Shown: one piece after another, positions 25,807 to 35,029 of the stretch | Position numbering within the stretch: the first letter of the stretch is position 1 | Layout: every line of letters starts with the position of its first letter | From: Rheinheimera sp. SA_1 | GTDB lineage: Bacteria > Pseudomonadota > Gammaproteobacteria > Enterobacterales > Alteromonadaceae | NCBI RefSeq assembly: GCF_001669775.1 | Contig: NZ_LXWK01000011.1 | Location: forward strand, 1,426,001-1,490,000 | Reading direction: 5' to 3' | Length of the DNA: 64,000 nucleotides | Position numbers and translations under genes: made by a program | The notes under the pieces: model-generated | What the model saw: only the letters and a program-made list of their open reading frames with translations | Told to the model about the DNA's origin: nothing | Databases searched by the model: none

Positions 25807-26724
25807 ATGTCTTTGTCACCCCATTTGCAGCGAGTGCTGCTGTATATCGATCAGCAGCTTGCTGCAGAAATCGCTGTGCCCGTTGCGGCGCAGAGCACCG
25901 AACCAAACGAGAATCGCTTTAGCATTCAACGCCTGAGCGAAGTCGCGCACTGGTCGAAGTTTCACTTTCAACGACAATTTTTTAGTCAATGCGGGCTGAG
26001 TGTCCAAAGCTATCTGCGGCTACTCAGACTGCTGCGGGCCGCCAGCCAGTTAAGTTTCCGGGAAACCAGTCTGACCCATATCGCCGCGGCCAGCGGATAC
26101 GAGCACAGTGAATCGTTCAGCCGCGCTTTTCGTCGTTTACTGCAGCAGGCACCGATGGCATTTCGCGACAATCCGGACTGGCTACAGTGGCAACAGCAAC
26201 TTGAATATTTAGCAACTGTGAGGTCTTTAATGCAGCAACATCCACCGATCGTCGACATTATCGACTTTGAGCAAACGCCAATTGCGCTGATGCTGCACCT
26301 CGGCAGCCCGGCTCTGTTAGGGGCTAGTATCCGGAGTTTTATTGAGTTTCGAAAACAGCAGCTGCTGCCGCCAAGCCGCAGCGCCACTTTTAATTTGTTG
26401 TATGACGACCCACGTCTGACAACACCGGATGACTATCAATTTGGTCTGGCAGCTGCCATCCCGCAACATTTCGAACTGGCGGCAGCTGTCAGTGACTGGC
26501 CAGAAATCAGCTTCAGCGAAATCCCCGCCGGACGCTGCGCACGCATTCAGCATACCGGCGATGATCAACAACTTGGGATGTTGGTAGACTATTTATATCA
26601 AAACTGGCTGGCACAAAATGGCGAGCAAGCGGCTGATTTTCCAATAGTTCTACAACGAAAAGTGTTTTTTCCGGAAGTACCGGCGCACGTGGCACAAACC
26701 GATATTTTGCTGTTTCTGCAATAA
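25807..26724 (+). CDS. AraC-family regulator with GyrI-like C-terminal domain
   Basis: The product is 305 aa from ATG 25807 (an ATG at 25789 would add six codons). An N-terminal AraC double helix-turn-helix (about 35-130, FHFQRQFFSQCGLSVQSYL, then SGYEHSESFSRAFRRLL) is joined to a GyrI-like small-molecule-binding domain (about 155-303). In this family the C-terminal domain binds drugs or toxins. It may control the SDR gene upstream of it. Confidence 0.88.
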   Translation: MSLSPHLQRVLLYIDQQLAAEIAVPVAAQSTEPNENRFSIQRLSEVAHWSKFHFQRQFFSQCGLSVQSYLRLLRLLRAASQLSFRETSLTHIAAASGYEHSESFSRAFRRLLQQAPMAFRDNPDWLQWQQQLEYLATVRSLMQQHPPIVDIIDFEQTPIALMLHLGSPALLGASIRSFIEFRKQQLLPPSRSATFNLLYDDPRLTTPDDYQFGLAAAIPQHFELAAAVSDWPEISFSEIPAGRCARIQHTGDDQQLGMLVDYLYQNWLAQNGEQAADFPIVLQRKVFFPEVPAHVAQTDILLFLQ

Positions 26725-26923
26725 CCTTTTGGCCCAGCGCACCACTTGAACTACAAAAAGTCTAAAAGTAGATAAATATCGAATATTTATCAAACAACAA
26801 CTGATGTTAAAGTGGATTGCTTGCTTTAATGTCTTGTTATACACAGTAACCATTTAAGGCTCGAATTTAACCGTTACTGTTTAGCAGCATTTTTCGCGGA
26901 CATTGATAGAATTAAAGGGATTT

Positions 26924-27175
26924 ATGAATATTAATACAACCGAATTAGCTCATGCGATTCTGCTGTATACCTTGGTTTCTACAGCAGTTATGGCACTGAT
27001 TTTCAAAAAGTTAGCTGCTGACAGCTATAAAGCGGTATATCAGAACATCTTTATTTGCATAATTTTTTTCTGGTATCAGCCATTTCATATGCTGAAACAT
27101 TGCTGGCGGGTCTGGAAAGTTTATCGCCAGCGCAGAAGTGGCATCGCAAGTTGCGAAAGTACTGCGAAAAATTGA
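26924..27175 (+). CDS. Possible small membrane protein
   Basis: An 83-aa frame starts MNINTTELAHAILLYTL. It has two hydrophobic segments, about 8-28 and 40-58, and a basic tail (KVYRQRRSG). AAAGGGA lies close before the ATG with tight 3-nt spacing, which weakens the case. No known family. It is AT-rich, isolated and convergent with the next gene. Confidence 0.4.
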   Translation: MNINTTELAHAILLYTLVSTAVMALIFKKLAADSYKAVYQNIFICIIFFWYQPFHMLKHCWRVWKVYRQRRSGIASCESTAKN

Positions 27176-27196
27176 CAGTGAATATTGGCGCAGCAT

Positions 27197-27976
27197 TTAC
27201 TGCGCCAACATCCCCGCCTGAAACTCGTCCATCAACCGCTGGTAGATACCGGACTGCTGGAGCTGCAATAGCCCCTGATCCAGCGCATCGGCTTTTTGTT
27301 GGCTTTGCTCGTTGTTTTTATCAAAAGCGATAAAAAGCTCACTGACAAAATTTTCCTCACCGCGAATAATCAAAGGGTCGGTCAACTGCCATTGCTTCAG
27401 ATAAAAGCTCAGCACATCATCAAAAAACAACGCCACATCGAGTTTATCCGCTTGTAACAACTTGACGAGTTGCTCGTGCGTACTGACTTCCACCAGATTA
27501 AACCGCTGTTTATGCTTTTCAAAAGCATCACCGTATTCATAACCGAGAATAACGCCGACCACGGTGCGGTCCGGGATCGTGGCAACTGAGGTGAAGGTTT
27601 TGGCTTTTTTGTAGTAATAAAAGGACGAGCTGGCGCGAAATAGCGGTACCTGATGCAGTAAAAACCGGCTGCTGGTGCTTTGTTGTTTAGTGACGTTCCA
27701 GCAGCCGTCGACCATATTGTGTTCGGTGTAATACAAGGCTCTGGCGTAAGGCACCACCACGGTTTTTAACTGATATCCGGATTGTCGCAAAGCGGCCTGC
27801 ACCAGGGTGTAAGACAACCCCCGGCCCTTTTCATCAGAAAAAGGTGGCCAGTTATCTTCAGCTGCAATGGTGATGATTTTTTCTTGCGCAGCAGATGTTG
27901 CGGGGACTGCATTCGCGGCATGCATCCACCATAAAACAAGCCAGACGACCCCAAGATAAACCTTGTACTGCTGCAA
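27197..27976 (-). CDS. Periplasmic solute-binding protein, family 3 type
   Basis: The product is about 259 aa from a TTG at 27976, which gives a proper signal peptide (YLGVVWLVLWWMHAANA). The open frame extends to 28225 but would overlap the next gene. The mature part shows the SBP_bac_3 pattern: ITIAAEDNWPPFS, then GLSYTLVQAALRQSGY, then VVPYARALYYTE and VDGCWNV. No permease or ATPase genes adjoin it. Stand-alone proteins like this often serve two-component or c-di-GMP sensors or unknown uptake. Confidence 0.8.
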   Translation of the reverse strand: MQQYKVYLGVVWLVLWWMHAANAVPATSAAQEKIITIAAEDNWPPFSDEKGRGLSYTLVQAALRQSGYQLKTVVVPYARALYYTEHNMVDGCWNVTKQQSTSSRFLLHQVPLFRASSSFYYYKKAKTFTSVATIPDRTVVGVILGYEYGDAFEKHKQRFNLVEVSTHEQLVKLLQADKLDVALFFDDVLSFYLKQWQLTDPLIIRGEENFVSELFIAFDKNNEQSQQKADALDQGLLQLQQSGIYQRLMDEFQAGMLAQ

Positions 27977-28097
27977 TAGAACACACCTTAAGCCAGCGCT
28001 GAACTTCAACCACTCCAGACAATATATGAAACATTGGCGGATACCGCCATCAGTGGCTGCCAGCTTTGATTCAAAACAGAGTTTTAATTGATCTATC

Positions 28098-28748
28098 TCA
28101 TGACTTAGCCAAAGTTGCGATGGCCGCTTCGGCACTGGCAGGCCTTGCCAGCTGAAAATTATCCGGCTGCTGGCTATGACCATACCATTGCCCACCAAGT
28201 CGCGACAGCCAGTCGATTTGATCATGTTTTAAGCGGTGATCCGGGCCTAATAAATTGTCATCAATATGCAGGCACAGCACTTTTGCCAGAATGATATCGC
28301 AACTTGGCGCGTCCGCCGGGTAAGGTGTCAGGCTCACTAATTCACATTCAAAACTGACCAAACTGTCGGCCAATCTGGGTGGCTTGACCATAGTCGCCGC
28401 CACAGTGGGTATCTGCAGCGCGTCGATTTCACTGGCGCCGGCGGCAAAATTGGCGGCGCTGGCATTCATCAACGCCAGCTGCGACGGGCTGATCAGATGC
28501 ACAATCAGCTGCTGCGTTGCCTGAACATTAACGCTGGTATCCTTGGCCTCGCCATCGGCTTTGCGGTTCACCGAAATCATCAGTGTTGGTGGCGCGTCGC
28601 TAACCAGCTGAAAAAAACTAAAAGGCGCCAGATTGCTGCGCCCGGCCACATCTATCGTGCTGACCCAGGCGATTGGCCTTGGTACCACGGTGCCTGCCAG
28701 CAATGGATAAAGCGTCGAAGCACTTAAGGTACTGCAATCAAAAATCAT
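28098..28748 (-). CDS. Flavin-reductase-like FMN-binding protein
   Basis: This 216-aa split-barrel protein has the flavin reductase-domain pattern: LLAGTVVPRPIAWVSTIDVAGRSN, then APFSFFQLVSDAPPTLMISV, DTSVNV, and LVSFECELVSLTPYP. Family members bind FMN and reduce flavin for monooxygenases or act as DIM6/NTAB-type enzymes. GGAGAG precedes the ATG. It leads a minus-strand set that includes the solute-binding protein, but a functional link is uncertain. Confidence 0.88.
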   Translation of the reverse strand: MIFDCSTLSASTLYPLLAGTVVPRPIAWVSTIDVAGRSNLAPFSFFQLVSDAPPTLMISVNRKADGEAKDTSVNVQATQQLIVHLISPSQLALMNASAANFAAGASEIDALQIPTVAATMVKPPRLADSLVSFECELVSLTPYPADAPSCDIILAKVLCLHIDDNLLGPDHRLKHDQIDWLSRLGGQWYGHSQQPDNFQLARPASAEAAIATLAKS

Positions 28749-28782
28749 CTATCTCTCCGCTTAAGGCTGGCTGGCGTGCTGT

Positions 28783-29187
28783 TTAATCCAGATAATTGGC
28801 TTTTTTGGTGCTGTGCTGCAAGCCAACACAAAGCAAAGCTACAATCAGCAGCACGCTATATTCAGCGCCATTCCGCCCGGCGCCAACCACAAACCAGCCT
28901 TCACCGGCATGTAGCATCAGGATGCCCATCGCATAAAGCGCCGCAAACAAGCCACAGAGCGGCCGCACCAGGCGCCGGAAAGCCAGCAGTGCCGACCCGA
29001 GGATCTCCACCGCGGTAATAGCAGCTGCCACCCAAAAACCAAATGGAATGCCCTGCCCCTGCAGCCAGCTGCCAAATGGTTCAACCCCACCATTTAACAG
29101 CCGGAACCAGCCGTGGGCTGCGATCAGACCCGCCAAGGTAATACGCAGGATCAGCCATGCCAGTTTATTTCGAGATTGTTCGGTCAT
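28783..29187 (-). CDS. DoxX-family membrane protein
   Basis: The 134-aa protein has four hydrophobic helices. The N-terminal LRITLAGLIAAHGWFRLLNGG and the central ITAVEILGSALLA are typical of DoxX/DoxD-like proteins, which are linked to quinone or thiol redox chemistry. Its ATG overlaps the stop of the DUF3703-like gene by 4 bp, so the two are translationally coupled. Confidence 0.85.
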   Translation of the reverse strand: MTEQSRNKLAWLILRITLAGLIAAHGWFRLLNGGVEPFGSWLQGQGIPFGFWVAAAITAVEILGSALLAFRRLVRPLCGLFAALYAMGILMLHAGEGWFVVGAGRNGAEYSVLLIVALLCVGLQHSTKKANYLD

Positions 29188-29618
29188 GCTGAGGAGTCCT
29201 TGTTGTTATTGTTGCTTGTCGTAAATTGATCGTCAGTTAAACCGGTGCTGGCGCTGAGCTTAGTACTATCCGCCGCTTTGCCATCAATAATCTGCTGCAG
29301 CTCCGGCGCAATCGGCAACGACAAAAACATACTGATCTCGCTATCGCCGGTATTGCCGGTCGGTACTTTGCCGACCGCCGACCCAATAACGCCTAACACC
29401 ATTCGAATGAACTGCCCGACCACAGCGCCAAAACGACGGCGGCGCCACTCTACCAACAGCATCAGCCAATGCGTGTAGACATGCGGCTGCACTGCCAATT
29501 GCCCCAGCACATGTGCCCGCTTTAACTGCTCCATCGCTGGATGCCATTGCTGCTGCGCCATCGCTCGCTGTGCCTGCTGAATGGCCTGATCGTAGGCTTG
29601 TTGTTGGATTTGATGCAT
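29184..29618 (-). CDS. DUF3703-like protein
   Basis: The product is 144 aa from the ATG preceded by AAGGAACAGAG; the open frame upstream to 29867 has no ribosome site. An N-terminal helical part (YDQAIQQAQRAMAQQQWHPAMEQLKRAHVLGQ) with His pairs (HVYTHWLMLLVEWRRR) matches DUF3703 proteins. The C-terminal tail is Ser/Thr/Asn-rich and disordered. Function is unknown. It is coupled to the DoxX gene. Confidence 0.75.
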   Translation of the reverse strand: MHQIQQQAYDQAIQQAQRAMAQQQWHPAMEQLKRAHVLGQLAVQPHVYTHWLMLLVEWRRRRFGAVVGQFIRMVLGVIGSAVGKVPTGNTGDSEISMFLSLPIAPELQQIIDGKAADSTKLSASTGLTDDQFTTSNNNNKDSSA

Positions 29619-29772
29619 AAATCTCTGTTCCTTATAAGCACTCTGAGCATGCTTGATTTCGGTTATACATAAGCGTCCAAAACAGATTCTGCTGGAAATT
29701 GCACTGTAAAAAAACCTAACACCCAGCTTACAATGGTGCAGCCCGCAAAAACAACCTTTGAGACCAAAGCTG

Positions 29773-30315
29773 ATGACCACCGCACTATTGATTATTGATG
29801 TACAGCAAGGCTTATTTGCCACTGAACCACCACCAGCGCAGGCCCCGATGGTGATCAACAATATCAATCTGCTGAGTAGCTGGGCGCGGACGCAACAACT
29901 GCCGGTGATTTTTGTGATGCACGAAAAGCCCGACTCGGTGCTCGCTTACCAAAGTACCGGCTGGCAATTGCCCGCAGCTATCCAGCAGCAACCGGGCGAC
30001 CTTATAAGTCGAAAAACCACCCCGGACGCCTTTTTACGCACTGAACTACAGCCTTTATTACAAAGCCTGGCGGTCGACCAATTGATCATCTGCGGTTACG
30101 CCAGCGAATTTTGTGTCGACACCACAGTGCGCAAAGCCGCTGCCCTCGGTTACCCCGTCATGCTGGTCGCCGACGCCCACACCACTCACGACAAAACCCA
30201 CGCCAGCGCCGCCGCTATTAGCGCCCATCACAACGCTACCTTGCCAGCGATTAGTAGCTTTGGGGTGAAGATCCAGGCGGTTGCTACGGCGGAGTTGTTA
30301 GGTCGGAATTGCTAG
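29773..30315 (+). CDS. Isochorismatase-family cysteine hydrolase
   Basis: The product is 180 aa from ATG 29773. The catalytic triad is visible as Asp in LLIIDVQQGLF, Lys in SRKTTPDAF, and Cys in GYASEFCVDTTVR, with the cis-peptide region before it. The family includes nicotinamidases, N-carbamoyl-amino-acid hydrolases and isochorismatases; the metal-binding residues of nicotinamidase are not evident. It is divergent from the DUF3703-DoxX pair, so a shared promoter region lies at 29619-29772. Confidence 0.9.
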   Translation: MTTALLIIDVQQGLFATEPPPAQAPMVINNINLLSSWARTQQLPVIFVMHEKPDSVLAYQSTGWQLPAAIQQQPGDLISRKTTPDAFLRTELQPLLQSLAVDQLIICGYASEFCVDTTVRKAAALGYPVMLVADAHTTHDKTHASAAAISAHHNATLPAISSFGVKIQAVATAELLGRNC

Positions 30316-30335
30316 GATACTGCAGTGACTTCAAC

Positions 30336-32843
30336 TTAACGACACTCCAACATCTGCTTCACCGGTTGCGCCAGCGCCAGCAGCTCTTCGTCGACTTCGT
30401 TGATGATGATTTGTAGCTGTTGGTGCTGCCGATCCCAGGTTTTTAGCCGTTGTTGCTCCGCCAGCCATTGCAGCGCGATATCGCTGGTGATAGCGAGTTG
30501 AGCAGCAAGGTGTTTAATTCTGGGTTGTTGCTTTCCCTGATAGTTCTTTAGTTGCACCGCAGTTTGTTGCCAGCGCTGAAATTGCTGCTGTAAGTCATTA
30601 AGTGCGCTGCTGATTTCTTGCGACGACATCGCTTTGCTGACTACCGTTTGATTGCCACTATTGCCAAAGTCTGCCCCACAACCAATCAGCGCCAGTTGCC
30701 GCCGCAGTGCCACCAGAGTCAAGCTTTCCGCAGGCAAGGCGTCGGCGAACCGATCCAGTGGCGCGTCCAAATGATATTGGCCGCGCACGGTTTTCAGGTG
30801 ATGGCGGCTGTAATACTGGCTTTGTTCGACGGTTTCGCTCAGCACCAATAAGGCTGCTGCTTCGGCGTCATTACTGGCGAGTGTCGCCAGGGCCTGGCGC
30901 TGTTGTTGTTGATGCAATAAGCCAATCCGACTGCCGTAGCCGTCCATCATCTGTAAACGCTGATACATCGAGCTTTCATCACGCATGTCAGCGGGCGACC
31001 AGAGCCGTTCGGCGACCGCGTATAACCGCGGCCACAACTTTAAATCCAGCACAGTCGATGGAACCAGTTCGGCCCAGAGTGCAGCTTCACCACCTAAAAT
31101 CAGTTGTTGTTGGGCTGCAGTTAAGGTGGGCAATGATGTTTGCTGCTGACTATCGGTTTTCGCCGCAGGTTTTACCTGCAATGGATAACGGGTGTTTCCC
31201 AGCATCGCACTGGCTTGCCAGTTACCATCGCGGCTTCGCGGCAGCTGAATTTCGGCCGGGCCCAACCAACTGTCGATGGCAAATAACCAGTCGCTGCTAC
31301 CATCGGCGTTGCTTTGTTGTTGCAACCAGCGTGGCGCCAATTCACCACGGGCGGGCACCTGCATTCGTAGTTGGGCGCTTGACGACAAGCCTGCTGGCTG
31401 CAACACAAACTGGCCTGTCACCGGCTTGTGATTAAAACGCTGCAGCTGAAAATCCAGCACTATTGGTTTGCTGGTCGCGAGTAAAGGCGGTAACGACAGT
31501 GCCACGCCCACCGGATCATTTCGGTAGTGAAAAGAAGTCGGCATCGGCTGGTCCAAATAATAACCCGCCGACAAAATCGTCGGATGGCCAGCACGGACAC
31601 TGTCGGCCACGGCGTTTTGCCCTTGCCACGACTGCACCAGCACATCCTTGGGCAAATCTTTATGCAGCACTTCGTCCCAGCCAATCATGGTGCGATTAAG
31701 CTGTTTCAGTTGCAGCGCCAAGCGTCTGTTAAAATCGGCATGTAACTCACCGGCATCGGCTAGTTGTTGCTGCTGCATAAACTGTTGAATCGCCCGGTTT
31801 TGCAGCCACTGCTCCGGTTTGACTTCGTCGCCGCCAATATGCAAATAAGGATCAGGGAAAATTGTTGCCACTTCTTTTAATAAGGCCGCCGCAAAAGTGG
31901 TCACTGCAGGCGAGCTGACATCCAGCACTGGTGCAAACACACCAAAACGCCGCTCAGCATTGCCCGCAGAACCCGGCTCTGCCAATAACTGCGGATAAGC
32001 CCGGCCGATGGCACTGGCGTGGCCGGGTAAATCAATTTCCGGTACTACACGGATACCAAGCTTGGCGGCGTAATTCACCACTTCGCGCATTTGTGCTTGC
32101 GTATAAAATTCGCCGTCCGCGAATTGGGTCAGTTTCGGGTAACTTAAACTTTGAAAGCGCCAGCCTTGATCATCGGTTAAATGCCAGTGCAATACATTGA
32201 GTTTGGCTGAAGCCATGCCCTGCAGCTGGCGTTTTAAATCAGCCAGTGGCACAAAACGGCGGGCGCTGTCGATGAGCAGGCCACGCCATGGAAACCTTGG
32301 TTGGTCTTTAATTGTGACGGCTGGCCACTGACAGCGCGTTGCAGTTGTTGAGGCAGTAGTTGTTGGCAGTGCCGGGCAATCCAGCAACTGACTTAACGTC
32401 TCCAGCCCATATAAAACGCCGGTACTGGTTTTGGCCTTTAAGTAGATTTGCTGTGGCGTAACCTGTAACTGGTAACTTTCATCATCACCCGGTTTTGGGA
32501 TTGTGAGCAGTTTCCCAATCTCAAGCCGCAATGTTGGTTTTAAGTCCGCAGTCACCGATTGCAGTAATACCGGCCGACCCGCTTGGGCGGTTAAGCGTTG
32601 TTGCAGATGTTGAATTAAATATTGGCTGTCAGTTGTGGCGTTTTGTCTAGCATCCGCCAGCTTCAGTTCAAAGCTAAGACGCAGCTCTGTTTGATCACCC
32701 GCCAGCAACAAAGCGCCGGATTGACGTTCCAGCTTGAGCGGATAAGGCATTAATGGTAGATCGTCCACAGCAAACAGTGGCTGCGCAGCAAGCAAACATC
32801 CCCAAAGCAATCCCAACCTGAAAAAGCAGCGCCGCAACATCAT
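30336..32843 (-). CDS. Beta-N-acetylhexosaminidase (GH20), exported
   Basis: The 835-aa protein has a signal peptide (cleavage near LFAVDD), a GH20b N-terminal domain (about 35-165), the GH20 TIM barrel (about 175-640, LNVLHWHLTDDQGWR, and the catalytic Asp-Glu pair in HIGGDEV) and a helical C-terminus of about 200 residues. An insertion at about 430-560 within the barrel is longer than usual. It releases terminal GlcNAc or GalNAc from chitin or glycan fragments. Its start overlaps the symporter stop by 4 bp, so it is the last gene of the D-amino-acid/amino-sugar operon. Confidence 0.92.
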   Translation of the reverse strand: MMLRRCFFRLGLLWGCLLAAQPLFAVDDLPLMPYPLKLERQSGALLLAGDQTELRLSFELKLADARQNATTDSQYLIQHLQQRLTAQAGRPVLLQSVTADLKPTLRLEIGKLLTIPKPGDDESYQLQVTPQQIYLKAKTSTGVLYGLETLSQLLDCPALPTTTASTTATRCQWPAVTIKDQPRFPWRGLLIDSARRFVPLADLKRQLQGMASAKLNVLHWHLTDDQGWRFQSLSYPKLTQFADGEFYTQAQMREVVNYAAKLGIRVVPEIDLPGHASAIGRAYPQLLAEPGSAGNAERRFGVFAPVLDVSSPAVTTFAAALLKEVATIFPDPYLHIGGDEVKPEQWLQNRAIQQFMQQQQLADAGELHADFNRRLALQLKQLNRTMIGWDEVLHKDLPKDVLVQSWQGQNAVADSVRAGHPTILSAGYYLDQPMPTSFHYRNDPVGVALSLPPLLATSKPIVLDFQLQRFNHKPVTGQFVLQPAGLSSSAQLRMQVPARGELAPRWLQQQSNADGSSDWLFAIDSWLGPAEIQLPRSRDGNWQASAMLGNTRYPLQVKPAAKTDSQQQTSLPTLTAAQQQLILGGEAALWAELVPSTVLDLKLWPRLYAVAERLWSPADMRDESSMYQRLQMMDGYGSRIGLLHQQQQRQALATLASNDAEAAALLVLSETVEQSQYYSRHHLKTVRGQYHLDAPLDRFADALPAESLTLVALRRQLALIGCGADFGNSGNQTVVSKAMSSQEISSALNDLQQQFQRWQQTAVQLKNYQGKQQPRIKHLAAQLAITSDIALQWLAEQQRLKTWDRQHQQLQIIINEVDEELLALAQPVKQMLECR

Positions 32844-34378
32844 GAAAGCTCCGCTTTTAAAGCATTGTCACTGGAGGTAGTTGCAACAGCTGAAACTTCA
32901 GTCGAATGCTCCATCTGCGCTCGCTGCGCCGTCAACACCGCCAACGCCTCTGCACGGCTGAGCCGATTCTGCGGCGTCAATAACGTCACCAGCACCGCCG
33001 CCACCGTGCTAAGGGCAACCGCCGGCAACACTGGATTGCCCCAATAAGCTAACCAATCCGGTTGCAGCAAAATAGCAGCCGACACCACAGGCGCCACGAG
33101 CAATGCTGCCAGCGCACCATAACGGTTAAAGCGCTGCCAACAACGACCCAGCAAAGCCAACACACACATGCCCGACAACAACATGGCAATCATGCTGGTG
33201 ATATAACTGATGATATTGTCGGCGAGCAGCGCAAACAGCAGCGCTAACCCTACTACGCCAACCAGCCCAAAACGCGACCAGCGCACCACATGTTCGGCCT
33301 TGGGTGTGCGCCGGAACAACAACGCATAAATATCCCGCAGTAATACCGATACCGCGGCTATAGCATCGGAACTGGCGCTCGACATGGTGGCAGAAATACC
33401 GGCCAGCAGCACTAACACGCCAAGGCCGACCGGCAACAGTTCCAGCGCCAGATAAGGAAAAGCATAAGAAGGATTTTCTAAGGTTGGGATCAGTAACCAG
33501 GCGACAGCGCCCAGCAACGCCGGGATCAGCGAGAAACCTAAATACAACGCACCAGACCAAACAAAAGAGCGGCGCACCGTCGAGACGTTTAAACCGGAAT
33601 AAATCCGCTGCCGGAATGAAGGGGTGGCGAGCACACCGACCAGAATAGCCACTGCCAAAGATATCGACGGCAGGAGTTTTGGCGTGGCAATTTGATGATC
33701 GCTGATCGACTGCTGCAGCACGTCCCAACCACCCACTGCGTGCAGTGCAAACAATGCCATTAAGATAAAACCAGCAAATAAAATCAGCGCCTGAATGGCG
33801 TCAGTCCAAACCACGGCGGTATATCCGCCAATCACCACATAAATGGCAAACCCAAAAGCAATCAACAACTTGGCCTGGCTTTGGTCAATACCGGTCAGCC
33901 AGGCCAGATACATGCTGCCGCCGAGAATATGCGCGCCGAGCCAGCCAATACAGGCGACAAAAATAATCAGCGCCACCAGGTTTTTCACCAGCGCATCAGC
34001 ACCAACGTAATAACTCAGCTCTTCTGACATCGTCATAAAACGCAATTGGCGCAGCGGCGCGAACAACCAGGCCAGCAGCAAAATCCCTAAGGCGCCGCCA
34101 ACACCATATAAAGTACCAGCCCAGCCGTGGTGATAGGCGTAACCAACTGCGCCCATCGAAGAACCGGTGCCAACCATGGTCGCCACAGTGGTGCCGAGCG
34201 TGAGCCAAAACGGCAGACTGCGACCACCAAGCAAAAAGTCTTCACCGGCTTGGGCCGCACCACTTTTGCCTTGCAGCACATTCGACGCTTTTTGCCGGTT
34301 AGCCGCCCACCAACCGATGGCAATCATCAGCGCTAAATACAGCAAAAATCCGACTAAAAACACCGCCTGATCGGTCAT
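32840..34378 (-). CDS. Sodium:solute symporter (SSS family)
   Basis: The product is 512 aa from the ATG that follows GGGGA; an ATG four codons earlier is possible. There are about 13 membrane segments, with family blocks GGRSLPFWLTLGTTVATMVGTGSSMG and GYTAVVWTDAIQALILFAGF. The substrate is probably an amino sugar, peptide or D-amino-acid derivative, inferred from the operon. An ERIC element lies immediately upstream within the transcript. Confidence 0.92.
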   Translation of the reverse strand: MTDQAVFLVGFLLYLALMIAIGWWAANRQKASNVLQGKSGAAQAGEDFLLGGRSLPFWLTLGTTVATMVGTGSSMGAVGYAYHHGWAGTLYGVGGALGILLLAWLFAPLRQLRFMTMSEELSYYVGADALVKNLVALIIFVACIGWLGAHILGGSMYLAWLTGIDQSQAKLLIAFGFAIYVVIGGYTAVVWTDAIQALILFAGFILMALFALHAVGGWDVLQQSISDHQIATPKLLPSISLAVAILVGVLATPSFRQRIYSGLNVSTVRRSFVWSGALYLGFSLIPALLGAVAWLLIPTLENPSYAFPYLALELLPVGLGVLVLLAGISATMSSASSDAIAAVSVLLRDIYALLFRRTPKAEHVVRWSRFGLVGVVGLALLFALLADNIISYITSMIAMLLSGMCVLALLGRCWQRFNRYGALAALLVAPVVSAAILLQPDWLAYWGNPVLPAVALSTVAAVLVTLLTPQNRLSRAEALAVLTAQRAQMEHSTEVSAVATTSSDNALKAELS

Positions 34379-34395
34379 ATTGTTCCCCATGTTGG

Positions 34396-34556
34396 TATAT
34401 ACCCGTCATCCTTGAAGATTCGGGGTTGTTGGCAGCCTTCACTCACTGAAGCGTCAGTCCGACCCAGTCACATAGGACAACTATGCTCCGGGTCGGACTG
34501 GCGTTCCAGATTCGTTCAGTTACCGCCTACCCGAATCTTCAATGATTTTGGGTATA
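34396..34556 (-). repeat. ERIC/IRU element 4 with extended core
   Basis: The outer arms (TATACCCGTCATCCTTGAAG and CTTCAATGATTTTGGGTATA) are intact. The core is enlarged to give a 161-bp element with an extra inverted repeat (CAGTCCGACCC against GGGTCGGACTG) flanking CAGTCACATAGGACAACTATG. It ends 18 bp before the symporter start codon, inside the operon. Confidence 0.85.
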
Positions 34557-34620
34557 AACAGCTGCAGTCTGCGACATTGGCCGACTACTTTTTTTATAAA
34601 ATTCAATTCAGAATCCGGAC

Positions 34621-35004
34621 CTAGGGTTGTTTATAACAAGTCACATCCACTTCCACTTTGCAGTCCACCACCAAGTCAGCCACTGCACAAATTCGTGCCG
34701 GTGGATGGGCGGCAAAAAATTCGCGGAACACTTTATTAAAAGAGCTGAAATAGCGGGCGTCGGTGAGAATTACGGTGACATGCACCACGTGCTCCAGGCC
34801 ATAACCGGCTTCCTGCATAATTTGGATGCAGTTTTCGATGGCAATGCGCGACTGCTCAACAATACCGCCCTCGACCACTTCACCATCACGCATCGGCGTT
34901 TGGCCCGACACATACAGAAAACCACCGGCTTGTACTGCGCGCGAAAACGGCAAATGTTGCCCGCCGGTCCCTACGCCACCTTCGGCGCCGAATCGTTTAA
35001 TCAT
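34621..35004 (-). CDS. ridA: RidA-family enamine/imine deaminase
   Basis: The 127-aa protein has the YjgF/RidA fold: FSRAVQAGGFLYVSGQTPM, then NCIQIMQEAGYGLEHVVHVTVIL, and the substrate-binding Arg in PPARICAVADL. It hydrolyses reactive 2-aminoacrylate-type intermediates made by PLP dehydratases, which fits the PLP enzyme at the head of this operon. GGAGG precedes the ATG. Confidence 0.93.
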   Translation of the reverse strand: MIKRFGAEGGVGTGGQHLPFSRAVQAGGFLYVSGQTPMRDGEVVEGGIVEQSRIAIENCIQIMQEAGYGLEHVVHVTVILTDARYFSSFNKVFREFFAAHPPARICAVADLVVDCKVEVDVTCYKQP

Positions 35005-35029
35005 TAGATCCTCCTGTCAGAAAACTGTG

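Noticed and set aside
34627-35007. 126-aa plus-strand frame opposite ridA
   Set aside because: It is an antisense shadow of a clearly recognised RidA gene.
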